DNA of 35,814 bases, from contig WGAW01000062.1 of assembly GCA_015494675.1 (NCBI GenBank), positions 1 to 35,814 of the forward strand, read 5' to 3'. The DNA comes from Hydrogenimonas sp. GTDB lineage: Bacteria; Campylobacterota; Campylobacteria; Campylobacterales; Hydrogenimonadaceae. A model generated the notes under the pieces. The model saw only the letters and a program-made list of their open reading frames with translations, was not told the origin of the DNA and made no database searches. Position 1 is the first letter of the stretch. Every line of letters begins with the position of its first letter. A program made the position numbers and the translations under genes. Positions 25,622-32,526 of the stretch are shown piece after piece.

Positions 25622-25879
25622 TCATGAATGTAAATCGAGCAGTGAGTCGTTCCGCTCTCCGGTAGATGTGAGAAATCTCTTCTCCTTCCGCAGCTCATCC
25701 ATTTGACGCTTCAGTTGAGATCTCTTCGCTTCGAATCTATCTGTCGCTTCACTTATTAGCTCGAGTGCACTGCTCATCTCTTCGACACTCTCGAACGGCG
25801 GCATGGAGTCGAGGAGGTCCGTCAACCTCTTTTCATCCTCTTCGGCCAGAGCCGCTATGAACGAGTTATGCCAACTCAT
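25622..25879 (-). CDS. Small helical protein after fliS, possible FliT-like chaperone
   Basis: 85 residues, predicted almost wholly helical and charged (RFEAKRSQLKRQMDELRKEKRF). It overlaps the fliS stop by 14 bases, so it is coupled to it. In other flagellated bacteria the gene after fliS is often fliT, the chaperone for the filament cap FliD. In Campylobacter I recall a similar small unnamed gene after fliS. Position and size fit, but I see no diagnostic residues, so the role is an inference. Confidence 0.65.
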   Translation of the reverse strand: MSWHNSFIAALAEEDEKRLTDLLDSMPPFESVEEMSSALELISEATDRFEAKRSQLKRQMDELRKEKRFLTSTGERNDSLLDLHS

Positions 25880-26246
25880 CGGCCGTCACCTCTCTCCACG
25901 CCTCCAGCAGCTCTTTCGTAACCCTTATCACTATATCCAGATATTCGCAGCTGTTCTGGGCGTTGCTCTCGTTTAGAAACTTTATCTGCTGATTGTAAAG
26001 GCCCCCGAGATAGTGGGAGACCTCTCCGCCTCTCTCCGCATCCAGCGAGTTTATCAGCTCTACGAATATCGCTACCGCACGGTTTGTCCAATAGACGCGT
26101 TTTTCTATATCTCCCTGTTCGATAGCCTTCTTTGCCATGGAGCAGAATCTTATGATCCCTTCGTAAAGCATTTCGATCAGCTTTTCCGGAGACTCGATCT
26201 GAATATTGTTCTGTGTGTAAGTGTTGTAAGCGGCTGCTGCAGTCAT
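25866..26246 (-). CDS. fliS: Flagellin export chaperone FliS
   Basis: Cytoplasmic four-helix chaperone that keeps flagellin unpolymerised before export, 126 residues. It shows AYNTYTQNNIQIESPEKLIEMLYEGIIRFC, the classic FliS start, and LLEAWREV near the end. The frame extends 18 codons further upstream, but AAGGA at 26253-26257 sits six bases before ATG 26246. It follows flaG by 50 bases and is coupled to the small helical gene after it. Confidence 0.93.
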   Translation of the reverse strand: MTAAAAYNTYTQNNIQIESPEKLIEMLYEGIIRFCSMAKKAIEQGDIEKRVYWTNRAVAIFVELINSLDAERGGEVSHYLGGLYNQQIKFLNESNAQNSCEYLDIVIRVTKELLEAWREVTADELA

Positions 26247-26252
26247 TTTTAA

Positions 26253-26257
26253 TCCTT
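26253..26257 (-). promoter_or_regulatory. Ribosome binding site deciding the fliS start
   Basis: AAGGA on the minus strand, six bases before ATG 26246. It supports the shorter start, which gives MTAAAAYNTYTQNN. Confidence 0.6.
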
Positions 26258-26296
26258 TGTCAATGAAATTTTTGCATCCTTGCAAGTTTGTAGGTA

Positions 26297-26680
26297 TCAA
26301 CCTTTTTTATCGAAAATCATTCCGACAATCTCACGCATCTTAGCTGCCAGTCTCATGGCCTCTTCGGAAGGGATTTTCCGAATCACCTGGTCGTTGCTTG
26401 TATCTATTACCGAAACGTAGAGCTCATCTATCGAGTCGTCGAAACCGAAACGGATAGATGTGTTGAGAGGATTCATCTCTTTGTTGAGCTGGTCGGTGAT
26501 CTCCTGCAACTGTTTTTTAAGCTTCTGTGTATCGGCTTTCTCTTCGATCTGTTTCGCTTCTTCGCGTATAGAGTTGTTGGTGCTCTTGTGCGGTTGCGAA
26601 ACGGATCTGCCGCCGGCTTCGGGCCCCTGCGGCATAGAGGGTTGAGCCTGCTGTGTGCGTATGGTGTTGAATATCTCCAT
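26297..26680 (-). CDS. flaG: FlaG family flagellar protein
   Basis: 127 residues. The C-terminal half is the FlaG domain (LKKQLQEITDQLNKEMNPLNTSIRFGFDDSIDELYVSVIDTSNDQVIRKIPSEEAMRL), and the N-terminal half is polar and disordered. FlaG limits filament length in Campylobacter. ATG 26680 is preferred because GGAGG lies eight bases upstream, overlapping an alternative ATG at 26695. A sigma-28-like promoter precedes it. The usual partner fliD is absent between flaG and fliS. Confidence 0.9.
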   Translation of the reverse strand: MEIFNTIRTQQAQPSMPQGPEAGGRSVSQPHKSTNNSIREEAKQIEEKADTQKLKKQLQEITDQLNKEMNPLNTSIRFGFDDSIDELYVSVIDTSNDQVIRKIPSEEAMRLAAKMREIVGMIFDKKG

Positions 26681-26688
26681 GGCGGTTA

Positions 26689-26693
26689 CCTCC
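26689..26693 (-). promoter_or_regulatory. Ribosome binding site deciding the flaG start
   Basis: GGAGG on the minus strand, eight bases before ATG 26680. The alternative ATG 26695 overlaps this site and has no good ribosome site of its own. Confidence 0.6.
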
Positions 26694-26709
26694 ATTTCCG
26701 TTTAAAAGA

Positions 26710-26737
26710 ATATCGGTAACCGGAGAGATTAGTTAAG
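26710..26737 (-). promoter_or_regulatory. Sigma-28-like promoter for flaG-fliS
   Basis: On the minus strand CTTAACTAAT, then 12 bases, then CGATAT (preceded by C). This resembles the Campylobacter FliA consensus (TTTAAGTnTT, about 11 bases, CGATwT) and has the same spacing as the candidate before flgM. It lies 30 bases upstream of flaG. Confidence 0.5.
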
Positions 26738-26755
26738 GCCGCATACGGCTACTTT

Positions 26756-26763
26756 GGTATAAT
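26756..26763 (+). promoter_or_regulatory. Extended -10 promoter for the receiver-like gene
   Basis: TTGGTATAAT, with TATAAT at 26758-26763, lies 25 bases before ATG 26789. It is divergent from the flaG promoter, leaving about 20 bases between the two elements. Confidence 0.6.
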
Positions 26764-26788
26764 ACGCGAAAAAGATATCGGGATATCG

Positions 26789-27148
26789 ATGAAAATAGCG
26801 TTGTCATGCCGCTCCATACTGCTTGAAAAGAGTCTTAGAAAGTTCCTTGACGACCACCTTGTGCCGGAGCACGAAGCGGAGCTTATCGTGACGGATCACC
26901 CCCTCAGAATCGAAAAGCCGGTTCTGCGCATAGGAAACGATAGTGAAGCCGACCTGGGCAAGCCATTCTCCAGATCGAGACTCATGATCAAGATAGAGGA
27001 GAAGCTTCAGGCCGACCGTACAAAAGAGGCTCTCAGGCACTTCGTGATAGAGGAAGAGAGTCTGGAAGAGCAGATAGAGAGAGCGGTGCACGACTTTGCG
27101 CAGAAGTTGATCAAAATATTTAAAGAGCATTATGAAAAGAGAAGATAG
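26789..27148 (+). CDS. Unknown protein, possible shortened receiver domain
   Basis: 119 residues, no firm family. The N-terminal part can be read as a shortened response-regulator receiver: strand KIALSC, helix LLEKSLRKFLDDH, strand AELIVTD (Asp36 where receivers have the phospho-acceptor), strand KPVLRIGND, then KPFSRSRLMIKIEEKL, which mimics the receiver Lys-Pro and last helix. The acidic pair after strand 1 and about 30 residues of the fold are missing. The C-terminal third is a charged helix. It heads the rsmD-flgI-flgJ-flgM-flgN-flgK block and overlaps rsmD by 17 bases. In Campylobacter jejuni I recall an unnamed gene (Cj1460) in the same place. Confidence 0.7.
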   Translation: MKIALSCRSILLEKSLRKFLDDHLVPEHEAELIVTDHPLRIEKPVLRIGNDSEADLGKPFSRSRLMIKIEEKLQADRTKEALRHFVIEEESLEEQIERAVHDFAQKLIKIFKEHYEKRR

Positions 27149-27725
27149 GAGACTGTACACACACATTATAGGCGGGAAATATCGCGGGAAAAAGATAGTG
27201 CTTCCCTCCAAAAGTGTAACGAGAAGCTCGAAAAACAGGCTTAGGGAGTCCGTGTTCAACACTTTGCAGTTCGATATAGTCGACCGCAATTTCGTAGAGA
27301 TGTTCGGAGGCAGCGGGTCGGTGGGTCTGGAGGCCATCAGCAGAGGTGCCAAAAAAGCGTGGTTTATAGAGAGAGACAGAGACTCCTTCAGGACTCTTCG
27401 CGCCAACTGTGAAGTTATAGACCCCTACAGGTGCGATATAAGGGAGGGTGACGCTTTCGAAACCCTTCCGCAGATTCTTAAAGAGATCGAAAGAGCCGGA
27501 GAGAAGACATATCTCTATATCGATCCACCGTTTTCGATACGTGAAGGGGAGGGCGATATATACAAGAGAGTCATCGAGACCATAGCGGGTGTCGACCCTG
27601 ATCTGATAATCTATATAATTGTAGAGCATATGACGAAAGAGGCGATGCCCGAAAAGATCGGCGCGTTTAAAAAGATAAAAGAGAAAAAGTTCGGTAAAAG
27701 TTCTCTGAGCTACTACGAATCCTGA
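27132..27725 (+). CDS. rsmD: 16S rRNA (guanine-966-N2)-methyltransferase RsmD
   Basis: SAM-dependent methyltransferase, 197 residues. It has the basic N-terminal IIGGKYRGKKI and the RPSKNRLRESVFNTL-like segment (here TRSSKNRLRESVFNTL) typical of RsmD, SAM motif I FVEMFGGSGSVGLEA (54-68) and catalytic DPPF (131-134). RsmD makes m2G966 in the 30S P-site region. The homologous Campylobacter gene next to flgI has been linked to motility, perhaps through polar effects. It overlaps the receiver-like gene and ends 66 bases before flgI. Confidence 0.92.
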   Translation: MKREDRRLYTHIIGGKYRGKKIVLPSKSVTRSSKNRLRESVFNTLQFDIVDRNFVEMFGGSGSVGLEAISRGAKKAWFIERDRDSFRTLRANCEVIDPYRCDIREGDAFETLPQILKEIERAGEKTYLYIDPPFSIREGEGDIYKRVIETIAGVDPDLIIYIIVEHMTKEAMPEKIGAFKKIKEKKFGKSSLSYYES

Positions 27726-27727
27726 AA

Positions 27728-27745
27728 AAGGAACGGATTTTGCTT
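27728..27745 (+). promoter_or_regulatory. Sigma-54 promoter for flgI
   Basis: AAGGAACG, four bases, TTGCTT. This matches the RpoN consensus TTGGCACG-N4-TTGCTT except at three positions of the -24 element, and keeps GG (27730-27731) and GC (27742-27743) exactly ten bases apart. It begins right after the rsmD stop and lies 48 bases before flgI, as expected for a middle-class flagellar gene in this phylum. Confidence 0.75.
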
Positions 27746-27761
27746 TAGGTCTGCAAACACT

Positions 27762-27774
27762 CCCGCCAGGCGGG
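27762..27774 (+). other. GC inverted repeat in the flgI leader
   Basis: CCCGCC-A-GGCGGG is a near-perfect palindrome between the sigma-54 element and the flgI start. As RNA it could form CCCG/CGGG with a 5-base loop, 10 bases before the ribosome site. It may be a leader hairpin or regulator site. Confidence 0.45.
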
Positions 27775-27791
27775 AAGATGAAAGGTGGATT

Positions 27792-28850
27792 TTGAGACGA
27801 TCGCTTTTTCTTCTTCTGCTCGCGCCGCTGCTGGTACATGCGGTCAAAATAAAAGATATAAGCAACATTATCGGCGTCAGAGACAACCAGCTAATCGGCT
27901 ACGGTCTCATTGTCGGACTCAACAAGACCGGCGACGGCACCACCTCAAAGTTTACTTTGCAGACAATCTCCAACATGCTTCAGTCGATGAACGTCAAGCT
28001 CGACCCCAAAGATATAAAATCCAAAAATGTCGCGGCGGTAATGGTTACCGCCACCATGCCTCCGTTTTCGAGACAGGGTGACAGGATCGATGTCATAGTC
28101 TCTTCGATCGGCGACGCCAAGTCGATAGAGGGCGGCACGCTTTTGATGACGCCTTTAAAAGGTGTGGACGGAAGAATATACGCGCTGGCTCAGGGATCCG
28201 TGACCATAGGGGGGCGCAACGGTAGGGGCGCCGGCTCTTTGAACCATGCTACAGCCGGTAGGATTCCGGGAGGAGCTCTGGTCGAGCAGGAGGTCCCTTT
28301 CAATCTATACGGTCAGAAGCAGGCGACACTGAGCCTGAAAGAGTCCAATTTCCAAAACGCGATAAATATCCAGAACACTCTTAACCGGTTCTACAAGGAG
28401 CGGGTAGCTGTAGCAGTCGACTCAAGAACCATAAGATTGAAAAAACCGGACTCTTTGAGCATGGTCGAGTTTCTTGCCGAAGCGGGAGAGCTCTCCATAG
28501 AGTACGAAGCAAAACAGAGAATAGTGATCGATGAAAGAACGGGTACCGTAGTCTCCGGTGTAGAGGTCGAAGTGGAGCCCGTAATGATCACTCACGGCGA
28601 TATAACGATAAAGATCGAAGAGAGCGAGGCTCTTCCCCCGATGAAAAAAGGTAGCGATGCGCTCAATGTTGGCTCGAAGATGCAACTGCAGCCCAATCGG
28701 CATGCGCTTGTCGTTAAACCTGGCGCGGCAACGGTTGCAAATCTTGCCCGCTCGCTCAAAAAACTCGGTGCTACTCCCAAAGATGTCATTTCGATACTTG
28801 AAGCGATGAAAAATGCGGGCGCGATACACGCAGATCTGCAGATAATTTAA
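27792..28850 (+). CDS. flgI: Flagellar P-ring protein FlgI
   Basis: Periplasmic ring protein around the rod, 352 residues. The signal peptide MRRSLFLLLLAPLLVHA precedes the canonical mature start VKIKDISNIIGVRDNQLIGYGLIVGLNKTGDGT. RIPGGALVEQEVPF and the C-terminal LKKLGATPKDVISILEAMKNAGAIHADLQII are also diagnostic. The start is TTG, with AGG six bases upstream. An ATG at 27778 is out of frame and stops quickly. Controlled by the sigma-54 promoter just upstream. Confidence 0.96.
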   Translation: MRRSLFLLLLAPLLVHAVKIKDISNIIGVRDNQLIGYGLIVGLNKTGDGTTSKFTLQTISNMLQSMNVKLDPKDIKSKNVAAVMVTATMPPFSRQGDRIDVIVSSIGDAKSIEGGTLLMTPLKGVDGRIYALAQGSVTIGGRNGRGAGSLNHATAGRIPGGALVEQEVPFNLYGQKQATLSLKESNFQNAINIQNTLNRFYKERVAVAVDSRTIRLKKPDSLSMVEFLAEAGELSIEYEAKQRIVIDERTGTVVSGVEVEVEPVMITHGDITIKIEESEALPPMKKGSDALNVGSKMQLQPNRHALVVKPGAATVANLARSLKKLGATPKDVISILEAMKNAGAIHADLQII

Positions 28851-28860
28851 GGAGATAGAG

Positions 28861-29136
28861 GTGCAGACCCTGAATATTAATGAATATCAACGAACGGTTC
28901 CGAAGATTACCGATCTCGATTCGAAGAAGCTGAAAGAGCAGACAGACGCCTTTGAAGCGATAATAATCAAGATGCTTCTGGACAAGGCCATAAGCTCCGA
29001 AGACCCCCTACTGCCGAAGGATCCCGGCAGGGAGATCTACCGTTCCATGCAGAACGACCAGATGAGTAGAGAGCTTAGCGGAGTATTCGGTTACAGTGAA
29101 CTGCTCTATAGGTTCCTAACCGAAAAAAAACTCTAA
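28861..29136 (+). CDS. flgJ: FlgJ rod-binding/chaperone protein (short form)
   Basis: 91 residues, only the N-terminal rod-assembly domain of FlgJ (KLKEQTDAFEAIIIKMLLDKAI, then GREIYRSMQNDQMSRELS). The C-terminal peptidoglycan hydrolase of gamma-proteobacterial FlgJ is missing, as is usual in Campylobacterota, where a separate enzyme opens the wall. It starts at GTG with AAGGAG six bases upstream and follows flgI by 10 bases. Confidence 0.9.
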   Translation: MQTLNINEYQRTVPKITDLDSKKLKEQTDAFEAIIIKMLLDKAISSEDPLLPKDPGREIYRSMQNDQMSRELSGVFGYSELLYRFLTEKKL

Positions 29137-29142
29137 AAGGCT

Positions 29143-29170
29143 CTTAATAAATGTACAATTTTGCCGATAG
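29143..29170 (+). promoter_or_regulatory. Sigma-28-like promoter for flgM
   Basis: CTTAATAAAT, 12 bases, CGATAG. The -10 read as GCCGATAG (29163-29170) matches seven of eight bases of the enteric FliA box GCCGATAA. Spacing is identical to the candidate before flaG. It would let FliA drive its own inhibitor. Confidence 0.5.
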
Positions 29171-29193
29171 TATAATTAAGCAGATACTATAAT
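29171..29193 (+). promoter_or_regulatory. Two sigma-70 type -10 boxes before flgM
   Basis: TATAAT occurs at 29171-29176 and again at 29188-29193, the first directly abutting the sigma-28-like box. Either would give flgM a housekeeping promoter. No -35 is evident, and the AT-rich context raises the chance of coincidence. Confidence 0.4.
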
Positions 29194-29211
29194 AATGCAA
29201 AAGGATACATA

Positions 29212-29412
29212 ATGATCAGAAACGTAGGTGCCAACAACAGTTCAAATATCATGAACGAGATGAAGAAGAACGAGGATATGGCCGTTGAAAAACAACAGAT
29301 CAAAGAGCAGACACGCGTTGACGAGTTGAAGCAGCAGGTCAAAAACAACGAATACAAGATCGATCTGCGGGCTACGGCTACCAAAATGGCGCAGGAGCTC
29401 AAACCGGAATAG
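29212..29412 (+). CDS. flgM: Anti-sigma-28 factor FlgM
   Basis: 66 residues, acidic-basic and helical, with a C-terminal region (RVDELKQQVKNNEYKIDLRATATKMAQELK) matching the sigma-28 binding helices of FlgM, including the IDLRATATKMAQEL tail. It is shorter than enteric FlgM (97), as in Helicobacter and Campylobacter. It holds FliA inactive until the hook is complete. AAGGA lies seven bases before the ATG. It sits between flgJ and flgN, a standard place. Confidence 0.88.
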   Translation: MIRNVGANNSSNIMNEMKKNEDMAVEKQQIKEQTRVDELKQQVKNNEYKIDLRATATKMAQELKPE

Positions 29413-29424
29413 GAAGGAAAGTCT

Positions 29425-29853
29425 ATGTTGACGCACTATCTACTGAAAGCCGTTGAAGATCTCGATGCACTGATCGAGCTGACGATGCGGGACATCGAAG
29501 ATATAAAGATCGCACGTCACGATTCGATGTTCGGTCGAGTCAGGGCCAAAGAGGATAGGATCGCGTCATTTGAAAAATATAAAGCCCTGATCGATAACGA
29601 AATAGCGGTTTTACTTAAAGATCATCCCGAAAGCGGGCTCTCCGACCTTCTGGACGAAGAGACGCAAGGGTGGCTGGCACGGCTTCGCGGAACCCTGGAA
29701 AGACTCCACTCCGTAAACAGATATTACGCCCGCTTTGTAATTGCGGTGGGTGAGTTTTACAACTCACTATACGAAGAGATATTTCCGACAGAACAGGACG
29801 GGTACACGGGTAAAAGCCCCAAAGTAGCATCTCTGATCGAATTGAGGGTCTGA
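29425..29853 (+). CDS. flgN: FlgN-type flagellar chaperone
   Basis: 142 residues, helical throughout, with SMFGRVRAKEDRIASFEKYKALIDNEIAVLLKDHP, a segment typical of FlgN in this phylum, and NRYYARFVIAVGEFYNSLYEEIFP near the end. FlgN binds the hook-junction proteins FlgK and FlgL before export. It lies between flgM and flgK, which follows after one base, so it is translated next to its main client. Confidence 0.87.
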   Translation: MLTHYLLKAVEDLDALIELTMRDIEDIKIARHDSMFGRVRAKEDRIASFEKYKALIDNEIAVLLKDHPESGLSDLLDEETQGWLARLRGTLERLHSVNRYYARFVIAVGEFYNSLYEEIFPTEQDGYTGKSPKVASLIELRV

Positions 29854-29854
29854 G

Positions 29855-31699
29855 ATGGCCTCCATATTCAATGCACTAAATATAGGCTACAGCGGTCTTA
29901 AGACTTCACAAATCGCCATTGACACAACCGGTCACAACATATCCAACGCCCAAAACCCGGACTATACCCGCCAGCGTGTTGTCATTTCGCCCAACACCCC
30001 GTTGAACACGGTACCGGGAGATATCGGCCTGGGTGCGAAGATTACGGAGATAGTAAGGGTTCACGACGAGTTCGTCTACAAAAGGCTGAAGAGCTCCTCT
30101 TCGAACAGCGAGTATGCAAACTTCAGGCAGGAGATTCTAGATGAAGTCTCCAGCTACTTTCCGGAGATCGAGAAAAACGGAGTCTACAACGGACTGTCCA
30201 AACTTTTTGATGCCTGGAGCAACTTTTCAAAAAACAGCGACGACAGTTCGTTGAAAATCGATCTGGCCCAGCAGGCGAAGAGTTTCGCGGCCACTCTGCG
30301 AGATACAAGAGAACAGCTCCTTAAAACTCAGGATTCGCTGGATGAACGTCTTCGCACGGCGGTGGACGAGATTAACCGAATCGGAAAAGAGATAGCGGAG
30401 ATAAATGTCCGAATAAACACAAACGAGACGGGTGGAGCTCACGCCAACGACCTGAGAGACCAGCGGGACAAGCTCGAGCTCGCCCTGAGCAAACTTATCG
30501 ACATTGCCGTAACCAAAGGTGAATTGGAGTCCGATACCACAGTCGATTCGCATCTGGTGGAGTCTACGGATCAGTACCATCTCAGCATCGGCGGCTCATC
30601 TTTCGTGGATGGGGCGACATTTCATCCGCTCGTACTGAAGAGTCCGGGGGAGGGGACGAGATACTCCAACATCTATTACCAACGACAGGATCATGTCAGT
30701 TTCGATATAACCAACTACATCCACGGAGGAAAAACCGGCGCTATTCTCTCACTGCGCGGTAGCGATTACAGCGAAGAGTACGGCAAATTCATGAACGGCG
30801 ATATACAGCAGGCTATAGACAGACTCGACAGTTTCGCCTCTTCTCTTATAGAGAATATCAACAATGTATATGCCGCACACGCGACCGACGCCATGTTGAG
30901 CAACGTAGCGGTAGATCCGAACAGGCTTGTTGAGAACTCAGATCCCGCAATAGATACGACCGGGCAGTTCAAGGTAAAAATCTACGATATAGACGGAAAC
31001 GTTGTAGCAGAGAGAAGCGTGCCTTTGAACGGGATGACTTTTCAGGATGTAGTAGACCGTATCAACGCCGTAAACGTGGATGACAATGGAGACAACACCG
31101 TCACAAACGATGTGGATGACTTCGTAACCGCATCGATTGATGCCGCGGGCTATATGTCGATTTCACTGAAGGGCGGTCTCAAAGAGAGGGGATACAGATT
31201 TTCTATCGAGGAGGGGGATTGGAACAACCCTTCTCTCTTTGCCGGCGCCATGGGAATGGAACGCTTCTTCGACGGTAACGACGCAAAGAGCATAAGGCTC
31301 AACAAAACTCTAGACGACAACCCTACGAGAATAGCCGGTAACGCGGCTCCGATTGCCGGAGACAACACGATAGCAAACAGGATGGTTCAACTGCAGTTCG
31401 ATAAGGTAAATTTCTATATCGACGGTCAAAAAGAGCCATATTCGCAAGATACACTGAGCGGTTTTTTCAGAATGAGTGCAACGGAGGTGGCCGAAAAGAC
31501 AACAGCGGCGCACACTGCTGCGGAAACTTCGCAGTCACTTCTGAATGCGGTTGTGGACGAGTTCGACAGTATAAGCAGGGTCGACCTCGACGAAGAGTTG
31601 ACGAATCTGATGAAATATCAGACAGGTTACGGAGCGAGTGCGAAGGTGATATCGACTATAGATCAGATGATACAGACACTTCTTGGAATAAAACAGTAG
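29855..31699 (+). CDS. flgK: Hook-filament junction protein FlgK (HAP1)
   Basis: Exported junction protein, 614 residues. N-terminal D0/D1 helices (IFNALNIGYSGLKTSQIAIDTTGHNISNAQNPDYTRQRV) and C-terminal helices (VDLDEELTNLMKYQTGYGASAKVISTIDQMIQTLLG) are canonical. The central domains are acidic, with Asp/Asn-rich loops (NVDDNGDNTVTNDVDDF). It is slightly longer than enteric FlgK (547) through these surface domains. It is the last flagellar gene of the block. Confidence 0.96.
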   Translation: MASIFNALNIGYSGLKTSQIAIDTTGHNISNAQNPDYTRQRVVISPNTPLNTVPGDIGLGAKITEIVRVHDEFVYKRLKSSSSNSEYANFRQEILDEVSSYFPEIEKNGVYNGLSKLFDAWSNFSKNSDDSSLKIDLAQQAKSFAATLRDTREQLLKTQDSLDERLRTAVDEINRIGKEIAEINVRINTNETGGAHANDLRDQRDKLELALSKLIDIAVTKGELESDTTVDSHLVESTDQYHLSIGGSSFVDGATFHPLVLKSPGEGTRYSNIYYQRQDHVSFDITNYIHGGKTGAILSLRGSDYSEEYGKFMNGDIQQAIDRLDSFASSLIENINNVYAAHATDAMLSNVAVDPNRLVENSDPAIDTTGQFKVKIYDIDGNVVAERSVPLNGMTFQDVVDRINAVNVDDNGDNTVTNDVDDFVTASIDAAGYMSISLKGGLKERGYRFSIEEGDWNNPSLFAGAMGMERFFDGNDAKSIRLNKTLDDNPTRIAGNAAPIAGDNTIANRMVQLQFDKVNFYIDGQKEPYSQDTLSGFFRMSATEVAEKTTAAHTAAETSQSLLNAVVDEFDSISRVDLDEELTNLMKYQTGYGASAKVISTIDQMIQTLLGIKQ

Positions 31700-31702
31700 A
31701 GC

Positions 31703-32506
31703 ATGAGATGTCCATGTATCAGCGTCGCGCTGATTTTCACAATTTTCCTCTTCTCTTTCGGCGGCCCTCTGATATACGGCACCAGCCCTTTCGATCTAAA
31801 TCCTGAGGCACTTTTGATTCCACCCTCGCTTGAGCACCCGTTGGGTACGGACAGGCTCGGGCGCGATATTCTCGCAAGGCTGATGCTGGGAGGTCAGGTA
31901 TCTTTGATCATAGGGGTCGGAAGCGCTTTGATAGCCTCTATGATCGGGCTTATAGTCGGTGTTACGGCCGGCTACTTCCGAGGCAGGGTTGACAAAGTTT
32001 TCGTTGTGATCGTAGACCTGTTTTTGACATTTCCCACATTCTTCCTTCTGCTTGCCCTTGTAAGTTACATAGAAGCGTCGGTGTGGGTACTGATATTCGT
32101 CATATCCGTTACCGGGTGGATGACGATGGGGCGCATGATAAGGGCCGAGAGCTTTTCGATCGGCCAAAAGCCGTTTATAAAGATTTTAAAAATAGGCGGC
32201 GTACCGACACCGAAGATAATCCTGAAATATTTCACGCCACTGTTGGCACCCATCTTTTTTATCAGCTTCACTTTCGGGGTCGGCGGGGCGATTTTGAGCG
32301 AAAGCGCTCTGAGTTTTCTGGGGCTTGGAATAACTCCTCCCCAAATGAGTTGGGGAAGCCTGATAAGCGAGGGCAAAGAGGTGATGCAGATCGCATGGTG
32401 GATAAGTTTTTTCCCCGGTCTTATGATCTTTTTGGTGACATTCTCGCTCATGCAGATATCGGACTACCTGCAGACAAAGACCAACCGTAAAGAGGTTTTG
32501 GCCTGA
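31703..32506 (+). CDS. OppC/DppC-type ABC transporter permease
   Basis: Inner-membrane permease of a peptide, nickel or similar uptake system, 267 residues, with five or six spans. The start of the family domain (HPLGTDRLGRDILARLMLGGQVSLIIG) and the cytoplasmic ATPase-contact loop (IGGVPTPKIILKYFTPLLAP) are clear, as is the C-terminal ALSFLGLGITPPQMSWGSLI. No matching OppB permease, ATPase or binding protein is adjacent. It starts three bases after flgK and converges on kdsB. The substrate cannot be told. Confidence 0.88.
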   Translation: MRCPCISVALIFTIFLFSFGGPLIYGTSPFDLNPEALLIPPSLEHPLGTDRLGRDILARLMLGGQVSLIIGVGSALIASMIGLIVGVTAGYFRGRVDKVFVVIVDLFLTFPTFFLLLALVSYIEASVWVLIFVISVTGWMTMGRMIRAESFSIGQKPFIKILKIGGVPTPKIILKYFTPLLAPIFFISFTFGVGGAILSESALSFLGLGITPPQMSWGSLISEGKEVMQIAWWISFFPGLMIFLVTFSLMQISDYLQTKTNRKEVLA

Positions 32507-32526
32507 TTTCCGAGGCGGGTTGAACT

